The position numbers were made by a program, and so were the translations under genes. This document shows, one piece after another, positions 7,062-12,499 of a stretch of 12,499 nucleotides of DNA. The DNA is from Candidatus Tectimicrobiota bacterium. GTDB lineage: Bacteria; UBA8248; JACPRG01. Location of the stretch: NCBI GenBank assembly GCA_016190025.1, contig JACPRG010000160.1, positions 1-12,499 of the forward strand. The letters run 5' to 3'. The notes beneath the pieces are model-generated. The model was not told where the DNA came from, made no database searches, and saw only the letters and a program-made list of their open reading frames with translations. The stretch's first letter is position 1; the number at the start of each line of letters is the position of its first letter.

Positions 7062-7390
7062 GCGTCCGGCCTCGGATCACCGAATACCTGGAGATCGACC
7101 TGTCGGAGGAAACCTGGGTCTGCAGGGTCTGCGGCCACGTCCTCGGCCCGGCGCGGGGCAACTACAAGGAGGGCTGTCTCGTCGCGGATCGCGACCCGCG
7201 GGAGATCCACCGCCCCGTGGTGGACGGCGAGTACGGCTTCGCCCCGGACCCCGAGTGGTGCCGGATTGTCGAGTTCTACTGTCCGGGCTGCGCCACCCTG
7301 ATCGAAGTCGAGTATCTCCCGCCGGGCCACCCGATCACCTTCGACATCGAGCTGGACATCGACGCCCTGAAGGCCAAGCACGGACGCTAG
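7058..7390 (+). CDS. Acetone/acetophenone carboxylase gamma-type subunit, predicted zinc-ribbon protein
   Basis: Small 110-residue protein resembling the gamma subunit family of acetone carboxylase (AcxC type) and the 15-kDa ApcB of acetophenone carboxylase. In those complexes the small subunit helps assemble the large ones. Two CxxC pairs are visible, CRVC (22-25) and CPGC (75-78), with further cysteines at 40 and 68 and a histidine at 27. Together they look like a zinc ribbon. The opening RITEYLEIDL and the closing FDIELDIDAL flank this region. It is shorter than acetone carboxylase gamma, which I recall as nearer 165-170 residues. It starts at GTG 7058, overlapping the upstream stop codon, and ends 17 bp before HyuA-like 2. 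Its presence between two HyuA genes is the strongest sign that the cluster is a carboxylase-type complex and not a simple hydantoinase. Family assignment is from sequence character and context. Confidence 0.85.
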   Translation: MSVRPRITEYLEIDLSEETWVCRVCGHVLGPARGNYKEGCLVADRDPREIHRPVVDGEYGFAPDPEWCRIVEFYCPGCATLIEVEYLPPGHPITFDIELDIDALKAKHGR

Positions 7391-7407
7391 CGCCGGGGAG
7401 GGAGGAA

Positions 7408-9537
7408 ATGGCCCAGACGGCCATTGACATCGACATCGGGGGCACGTTCACGGACTGCTTCGTGAGCCGCAGCGGCCGGCAGGTCTGGTGCAAGGCCCGC
7501 ACCACGGCCTACGACCTGTCGGTGTGCATGATGCAGGCCATCGAGGAGGCCGCCGACCGCCTCGGCCTGTCGGTGGAGGACCTCCTGGCGGAAACCCAGA
7601 TCATCCGCTATTCCACCACCCTGGCCATGAACAAGCTCATCGAGCGCGCGGGGCCCCGGCTGGCGCTGATCACCACCCACGGGTTCGAGGACACCATCTA
7701 CGTGGGGCGCTGCAGCCAGTGGGCGGACGGCATCCCCTTCAAGTACGCCCGCAACATCGCCCGGATCAACCGGCCCAAGCCCCTGGTGGACAAGTCGATG
7801 GTGGCGGGGGCCAAAGAGCGCATCGACTCCAACGGGGAGGTCATCTACCCGCTGGACGAGGAGGGCTTTCTGGAACAGCTCCGGGGCCTGGTGGACCGCG
7901 GGGCCCGGGCCTTCGTCGTCTCCCTGCTGTGGTCGTTCGTCAACCCCGCGCACGAGCAGCGCATCAAGGAGCTGATCACGCAGGAGTACAACGACTCGTA
8001 CCTGGGCCACATGCCCGTGTTTCTCTCCTCCGAGGTCGCCCCGCGCATCTACGAGTACCCCCGCACCATGATGACCATCCTCAACGCCTACCTGCACCAG
8101 TCCATGTACGAGGAGCTGATCGGCATCGCTGAAGAGCTGCGGGGGAACGGGTACCGGCGACCGTTGATGATGATCCACAACACGGGCGGCATGGCCTCGG
8201 TCCTGAAGACCTCCGCCGTCCACACCTACAACGGCGGCCCGGTGGCCGGGGTCATGGGCAGCGCCTACATCGGCTCCCTGTACGGCTACAAGAACGTGAT
8301 CAGCGCCGACATGGGCGGGACCAGCTTCGACATCGGCATGGTCGCCGAGGGCAGCACCCGGTTCTACCAGTTTCAGCCCACCATCGACACCTGGGTGGTG
8401 GACGCCACCATGGTGGACGTCCGCTCCATCGGCGCCGGCGGGGGCTCCATCATCCGGGTCAACCCCCTCCTGGGCAACCAGCTGGAGGTCGGCCCCGAGA
8501 GCGCCGGCTCCCACCCCGGACCCGCCTGTTACAACCAGGGCGGCAAGCTGCCCACCGTGACCGACGCCGACGTGATCCTGGGCTACATCAACCCGGACAA
8601 CTTTCACGGCGGCCGGCTGCGGCTGAACAAGGGCCTGGCCCTGGAGGCGATGCACAAGCGCGTCGCCGATCCCCTGGGGGTCAGCGCGGAGGACGCCGCC
8701 CTGCTGGCCAAGCGGGTGGTGGACGCCAAGATGGGCGGGGAGATCTACAAGGAGACGGTGTTGAAGGGCTTCGACCCCCGCGACTTCATCCTCTTCGCGG
8801 TGGGCGGGGCCGGCCCGGCCCACGCCACCGGCTTCGCCGACTTCGCCCAGCTGGACACGGTGGTGGTCTTCCCCTTCGCTTCCACCTTCTGCGCCTTCGG
8901 GTCCGCCACCATGGACGTGGTCCATCTGTACGAGCAGTCCCGGCACCTTCATCTCATGGACCTCCAGGGCGACCTGATGGAGGACTACGGCGCGTTCAAC
9001 GAGGTGGTGGACGCGCTGATGGACCGGGCGCGGCAGGACTTCCGCGGCGAGGGGTTCCAGGAAGGGGACATCCTGTGGCTGCTGGAGCTGGACATGAAGT
9101 TCGGCGGTCAGCTCAACGTCAAGCGCACGATCTCGCCAGCGATGCGGGTGAAGGGGCCGGATGACGTCCGGGCGATCTACAGGGCCTTCGAGAAGGAGTA
9201 CAGCGAGGCGTACAGCCCCATGGGACTGACCCCCGAGGCCGGCGTGGAGATCGAGAACTTCGTCCTCCGGGGCACGGTGCCGGGCAACCGGCCCGAGGTG
9301 CGCAAGCTGCCGGCGCGGGGCACGGAGGCGTCCGCCGCGCAAGTGGGCGTCCGGCCGGCCTACTGGCAGGGCCCGGGCTGGCAGGAGACGCCCATCTACG
9401 AACAGCGGCGGCTCCAGGTGGGCCACGGCTTCGAAGGGCCCGCCATCATCGAGGCCGAGGACACCACCCTCGTGGTGGAGCCCGGCTGGCGGTTCGCGGT
9501 GGACGAGTACGGCAACGGCCTGCTCAGAAAGGGCTAG
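7408..9537 (+). CDS. HyuA-like ATPase subunit 2 (acetophenone carboxylase alpha/alpha-prime type)
   Basis: Second ATP-binding subunit of the hydantoinase A/oxoprolinase family, 709 residues, diverged from HyuA-like 1 throughout. Its motifs are closer to the family norm: phosphate-1 IDIDIGGTFTD (6-16), phosphate-2 SADMGGTSFDI (299-309), SIGAGGGSI (340-348), VGPESAGSHPGPACY (361-375), TVTDADVILGYI (383-394), and adenosine motif FAVGGAGPAHATG (463-475). An additional segment near 100-135 (GRCSQWADGIPFKY and following) has no clear counterpart in HyuA-like 1. In acetophenone carboxylase the two HyuA-type subunits were proposed to phosphorylate different partners, the ketone and bicarbonate. By analogy the two copies here should have separate roles. 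The ATG at 7408 follows GGGGAGGG with 5-nt spacing; a much longer upstream reading of this frame overlaps HyuA-like 1 and is not used. HyuB-like starts 12 bp after the stop. Confidence 0.93.
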   Translation: MAQTAIDIDIGGTFTDCFVSRSGRQVWCKARTTAYDLSVCMMQAIEEAADRLGLSVEDLLAETQIIRYSTTLAMNKLIERAGPRLALITTHGFEDTIYVGRCSQWADGIPFKYARNIARINRPKPLVDKSMVAGAKERIDSNGEVIYPLDEEGFLEQLRGLVDRGARAFVVSLLWSFVNPAHEQRIKELITQEYNDSYLGHMPVFLSSEVAPRIYEYPRTMMTILNAYLHQSMYEELIGIAEELRGNGYRRPLMMIHNTGGMASVLKTSAVHTYNGGPVAGVMGSAYIGSLYGYKNVISADMGGTSFDIGMVAEGSTRFYQFQPTIDTWVVDATMVDVRSIGAGGGSIIRVNPLLGNQLEVGPESAGSHPGPACYNQGGKLPTVTDADVILGYINPDNFHGGRLRLNKGLALEAMHKRVADPLGVSAEDAALLAKRVVDAKMGGEIYKETVLKGFDPRDFILFAVGGAGPAHATGFADFAQLDTVVVFPFASTFCAFGSATMDVVHLYEQSRHLHLMDLQGDLMEDYGAFNEVVDALMDRARQDFRGEGFQEGDILWLLELDMKFGGQLNVKRTISPAMRVKGPDDVRAIYRAFEKEYSEAYSPMGLTPEAGVEIENFVLRGTVPGNRPEVRKLPARGTEASAAQVGVRPAYWQGPGWQETPIYEQRRLQVGHGFEGPAIIEAEDTTLVVEPGWRFAVDEYGNGLLRKG

Positions 9538-9549
9538 GGAGGGTTCGCC

Positions 9550-11604
9550 ATGTCTTTTGACATGGAGCTGGTGGAGCGGGGCCTCAAGCCCTCGCCGCCC
9601 ACGGACGAGGAGCTGGCGGCCATCGAGGAGCTGTCGCCGGGGGACTACGAGATCTACTCGGAGAACCTCCTGCTCATCGTGGAAGAGGGCAAGGCCGTCA
9701 TGACCAAGATGGGCATCTCCAGCATGCTCCACTCCGGGGACTCCATGGCCGGGCTCTACACGGCCCAAGGCGACCTGGTCATCTCCGTCTGCGGGACGTA
9801 CCTGCACGTCGTCACCGGCCAGATCCCCGTCAAGTTCATCATGAAGTACTTCCGGGACGACCCGACGGTGGGCGTGAAGGAGGGGGACGTCTTCTACTGC
9901 AACGAGGCCATCTACGGCGGCATCCACAACCCCGACCAGTTCGCCATCCTGCCCATCTTCCACCAGGGAGAGCTCATCGCCTGGGCCGTCGTCGGCGCCC
10001 ACCAGCCGGAGACCGGGGGCAAGGAGCCCGGCGGGCAGATCATCACGGCCGTCACCCGCCACGACGAGGGCATGAAGCTCACCCCCATCAAGATCGGCGA
10101 GGGCTACCGGCTCAAGACCGACCTCCTGAAGATGATGGAAAACTTCATCTCCCGCGCCCCGCGGATGCAGGTGACCGACGTGAAGGCCCGGGTGGCGGCC
10201 TGCGACCGCATCCGGGTGCGGATGCAGAACCTGGCCCGCAGGAAGGGCAACCGGTTCCTGAAGGGGCTGTTCCGCAAGATGATCCTGGAGTCCACGGAGG
10301 GCGCCCGGAAGCGGATCCGGGAGTGGAACGACGGGGTCTACCGCCATGTGGTCTTCCTCGACACCACCGGGCTGGAGCCCTCGCTGCTCCGGGTGCCCAT
10401 GGCGCTGCACAAGAAAGGCGACCGGCTCCTCATCGACCTGACCGGCACCTCGCCCGAGCACGAGGGGAGCTTTCAGGCCCTGGCCCCTTGCGCGCGCGCC
10501 CACTGCGCCATCTATCTCTACCAGTTCCCCTTCTGCGACTTCCCCATCTCGGCCGGCACCATGGAGCCCATCGACTACATCATCCCCCACGGCACTATCA
10601 TGGACCCGGACCCGGAGGCGGCCATCTCGTGCTCGCCCATCTCGGTTTCCGCCGTCTTCCCGCTCCTGGCGGTCGTCTTCTCCAAGATGATGTTCGACAG
10701 CCCGCAGCGCGGCCAGGTGTGCGGCTTCGCCTCCTCCTCATCCTCCCTCATGATCAACTGCGTCAATCAGCACGGCGCCAAGGTGGTGGACTATCTGGCC
10801 TTCCCGCTCAACGCCTGGGGCCTGTCCGCGCGGCACGACGGCGACGGCGTGGACCTCTTCGGGTTCCCCCACGGGCCGTGGGGGAAGGCCCCCGACGTGG
10901 AGGACATGGAGCGGTCCTTCCCGGTGCTCCACCTCTACCAGAAGGCCCTGCCGGACAGCGGCGGGTTCGGCAAGTACCAGGGCGGAGCCGGGGTGACCGT
11001 GGCGTACACAGTCCATCACGTGCCCCACGCCGTGCTCCTGGCCGCGGCCAAGGAATCCAAGATCGCAACCACCTGCGGCCTCTTCGGCGGCTATTCGGAA
11101 ACGGTGATGCCGGCCCTCCGGGTGGTCAACACCGACGTCTTCGCCCAGCTCAAGGGAGGCAAGGTCCCCCTGCCGGACACCGACTACGACATCATCGAGC
11201 ATAACCCCTTCGGGGGCGAGGTCGTGCGCGAGCACCAGACCCGCTCCCCGCGCGTCGTGAGACGGGGGGAGGTGATCACGGCCGGCGGCCAGGGCGGGGG
11301 CGGCTACGGCGACGTCCTGGAACGGGCGCCGGAGAGGGTCGTGGAGGACCTGCGCACCGGCGCCATCACCCACTGGACGGCCGAGAATATCTACAAGGTC
11401 GCCTACGACCGGGACACCCTCCAGGTGGACGCGGAGGAGACCGAGCGCCGGCGCGCGGCGGAGCGGGACGCCCGACGGGCCCGCGGCAAGCCGTACGCGG
11501 AGTTCATCCGCGAATGGTCCCAGAAGCGCCCGCCCCCCCAAGCCCTCAAGTATTACGGCACCTGGCCCGACGCCCGGAAGAACCGGGAGCTGATCCGGGC
11601 ATAG
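9550..11604 (+). CDS. HyuB-like catalytic subunit (acetophenone carboxylase beta type)
   Basis: Large subunit of the hydantoinase B/oxoprolinase family, 684 residues, close to the roughly 75-kDa ApcD. In carboxylases of this group the HyuB-type subunit holds the site where the activated ketone and CO2/carboxyphosphate are joined. Key features are GDVFYCNEAIYGGIHNPD (112-129), AWAVVGAHQPETGG (144-157), and a glycine-rich late block GGQGGGGYGDVLERAPE. His126, Asp129 and His151 have the same spacing (0, +3, +25) that I recall for the Mn ligands of acetone carboxylase alpha (His150, Asp153, His175), so a metal site is likely. The usual ND of hydantoinase B is NE here. The ATG at 9550 has AGGGAGGG 6 nt upstream. 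It lies 12 bp behind HyuA-like 2 and 73 bp before the uroporphyrinogen-decarboxylase-like gene. Hydantoinase or acetone carboxylase activity cannot be excluded from this chain alone. Confidence 0.93.
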   Translation: MSFDMELVERGLKPSPPTDEELAAIEELSPGDYEIYSENLLLIVEEGKAVMTKMGISSMLHSGDSMAGLYTAQGDLVISVCGTYLHVVTGQIPVKFIMKYFRDDPTVGVKEGDVFYCNEAIYGGIHNPDQFAILPIFHQGELIAWAVVGAHQPETGGKEPGGQIITAVTRHDEGMKLTPIKIGEGYRLKTDLLKMMENFISRAPRMQVTDVKARVAACDRIRVRMQNLARRKGNRFLKGLFRKMILESTEGARKRIREWNDGVYRHVVFLDTTGLEPSLLRVPMALHKKGDRLLIDLTGTSPEHEGSFQALAPCARAHCAIYLYQFPFCDFPISAGTMEPIDYIIPHGTIMDPDPEAAISCSPISVSAVFPLLAVVFSKMMFDSPQRGQVCGFASSSSSLMINCVNQHGAKVVDYLAFPLNAWGLSARHDGDGVDLFGFPHGPWGKAPDVEDMERSFPVLHLYQKALPDSGGFGKYQGGAGVTVAYTVHHVPHAVLLAAAKESKIATTCGLFGGYSETVMPALRVVNTDVFAQLKGGKVPLPDTDYDIIEHNPFGGEVVREHQTRSPRVVRRGEVITAGGQGGGGYGDVLERAPERVVEDLRTGAITHWTAENIYKVAYDRDTLQVDAEETERRRAAERDARRARGKPYAEFIREWSQKRPPPQALKYYGTWPDARKNRELIRA

Positions 11605-11677
11605 GGGAGGCCCGCCCCCGCCCGGCGCGAAACGGCGGGACGGACGGAGCCTGCGGCGCGGGAGGTGAGGCGAGGTG

Positions 11678-12499
11678 ATGTCTTCCAGGCAACTGGTGAG
11701 GTCCTTCATGCGCGGCGCGCCCTGCCCCCGCCCGCCGCTGCTCCCCCTGGCGTTCTATCACGCCTCCCGGCTGGACGGGGGGCCGGCGGAAGTCCTCACC
11801 CGGGACCCAACCCGCCTGACCCGGGCGCTGGTGGACCAGCAACGCCTGCTCGGGGTGGACGGCGTGGCCGTGCGGATCGACGCGGCCTTTCTGGCGGAGG
11901 CCGCAGGGATCCCGGTGAGCTGGTCCCCCGCCGGGCCCGCGGCCCAGTGGGATGCGGCGGGAGGGCGCCCGTGGCCGCCGGACACCGGGCAGCGCGAGCC
12001 CGTCGCAGGCCTAGTGGAAGTGATCCGCAGACTGGGGATTCAGATGCGGAAGCAGGTGCCGGTCCTGGCCGTTCTGCCCGGACCCGCGGGGCTGTGCCGC
12101 CGGATGTCTCCCCATCGGCAAGATGCGCTCGGGGAGACGGTGAGCCTGGTGCGCGGCCTCGCCGAGGAGGCCTGCCGCGCCGGCGCCGAAGTGGTCTTGC
12201 TGGAGGAGGCGGAGGACGCGGACGGAGAACGGATCGCCGCCGCGGCGGAGCCCATCTGCAACACGGTGCGCTACTACAACGCCTTTTCGGTGCTGTGCGC
12301 CCCGGCTCCACCCGCTGGAAGCGCAGCCGACGCCCTCCTCCTGCCGCCTCCGACCGGGCCGGATCAAGTTCCCCGGGAAGGCCGGGCCGGGATCTTCGTT
12401 CCTCCGGCCTGCTTCGAGTCCTCCGGGGGGCTCGCCGAGTTCGTCTCCGCGTTGGGGTCCGCGCCCCGCCCCGTCTTCCTGAGCGCCGGGGACGGCCCG
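11678..12499 (+). CDS. Uroporphyrinogen decarboxylase (URO-D)-like protein, cut by right edge
   Basis: First 274 codons of a protein with the layout of the URO-D/MtaA family; no stop before the edge. Family-like blocks in order are RSFMRGAPCPRPPLLPLA (8-25, compare RALxGExxDRPPxxP), LGVDGVAVRIDAAFLAEAAG (58-77) with Asp68 at the place of the conserved Asp of URO-D, VLAVLPGPAGLCRRM (129-143), and ACRAGAEVVLLEEAED (165-180). The His-x-Cys zinc motif of MtaA-type methyltransferases seems to be replaced by VLCAP around Cys207. Heme synthesis is unlikely: the gene ends a carboxylase-like cluster and lacks typical URO-D catalytic wording. Divergent family members act as corrinoid methyltransferases or have no known role. 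GGAGGTGA (11661-11668) is 9 nt before the ATG; the adjacent in-frame GTG at 11675 is an equally possible start. It follows the four core genes, as the fifth subunit gene of the acetophenone carboxylase operon does. Confidence 0.7.
   Translation, partial: MSSRQLVRSFMRGAPCPRPPLLPLAFYHASRLDGGPAEVLTRDPTRLTRALVDQQRLLGVDGVAVRIDAAFLAEAAGIPVSWSPAGPAAQWDAAGGRPWPPDTGQREPVAGLVEVIRRLGIQMRKQVPVLAVLPGPAGLCRRMSPHRQDALGETVSLVRGLAEEACRAGAEVVLLEEAEDADGERIAAAAEPICNTVRYYNAFSVLCAPAPPAGSAADALLLPPPTGPDQVPREGRAGIFVPPACFESSGGLAEFVSALGSAPRPVFLSAGDGP

Noticed and set aside
6868..7407. Upstream extension of the HyuA-like 2 frame
   Set aside because: It overlaps the end of HyuA-like 1 and all of the gamma gene. The family's first motif sits six residues after the ATG at 7408, which has a ribosome-binding site.
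7387..10590. 1067-codon open frame on the minus strand opposite HyuA-like 2 and HyuB-like
   Set aside because: It spans two clear plus-strand genes and the gap between them, and its sequence is low in motif content and repetitive in composition. It is an antisense artefact of GC-rich codon use.
5061..11604. Annotation as a plain ATP-dependent hydantoinase or 5-oxoprolinase
   Set aside because: Not excluded biochemically, but these enzymes need one HyuA and one HyuB part (fused in eukaryotic oxoprolinase). The second HyuA and the gamma subunit fit acetophenone carboxylase better.
5061..11604. Annotation as acetone carboxylase
   Set aside because: Acetone carboxylase has one HyuA-type subunit and a longer gamma. 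Here there are two HyuA-type subunits and the gamma gene lies between them.
1..12499. CRISPR array, tRNA, rRNA, insertion sequence or phage genes
   Set aside because: Reading through both strands I saw no regularly spaced repeats, no cloverleaf-like sequence, no transposase motif and no terminal inverted repeats.

Overview
The window is high-GC bacterial DNA with strong G/C at third codon positions. It carries two gene blocks read away from each other. Both extracytoplasmic binding proteins have export signals and no lipobox cysteine (one looks Tat-dependent, the other Sec-dependent), so soluble periplasmic proteins of a diderm are more likely than Gram-positive lipoproteins. I cannot place the organism more precisely. 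A high-GC soil or sediment lineage with many ABC solute importers fits, but that is only an impression.

Left block, minus strand, transcribed from about 3376 towards 1. It encodes an isochorismatase-like cysteine hydrolase (2765-3376), a Tat-exported family-5 (peptide/nickel/opine type) substrate-binding protein (945-2591), and the first 210 codons of a DppB-type ABC permease (1-632) that runs off the left edge. The remaining permease and ATPase genes would lie outside the window. The 312-bp gap between binding protein and permease holds no gene that I can support.

Middle, 3377-3817: a 441-bp divergent intergenic region. It has a good sigma70-type promoter (TTGACA-18-TATGCT, 3681-3710) facing right.

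Right block, plus strand. It starts with an NMT1/THI5-like periplasmic binding protein (3818-4846) that has no transporter partner in the window. After a 214-bp gap come five tightly packed genes: HyuA-like 1 (5061-7061), a small zinc-ribbon protein of the acetone-carboxylase gamma family (7058-7390), HyuA-like 2 (7408-9537), HyuB-like (9550-11604) and a uroporphyrinogen-decarboxylase-like protein cut by the right edge (11678-12499).

The main finding is this right block. Two different HyuA-type ATPase subunits, one gamma subunit and one HyuB-type subunit, in the order HyuA-gamma-HyuA-HyuB, match the subunit make-up of the acetophenone carboxylase core (alpha, alpha-prime, beta, gamma). They do not match a two-subunit hydantoinase or a three-subunit acetone carboxylase. 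I infer an ATP-dependent carboxylase (or a related hydrolase) acting on an unidentified small ketone- or amide-like compound. The compound may be captured by the neighbouring binding proteins and processed with the neighbouring amidohydrolase-type enzyme. The uroporphyrinogen-decarboxylase-like gene follows the four core genes, where acetophenone carboxylase has its loosely bound fifth subunit. Whether the two correspond is an open question.
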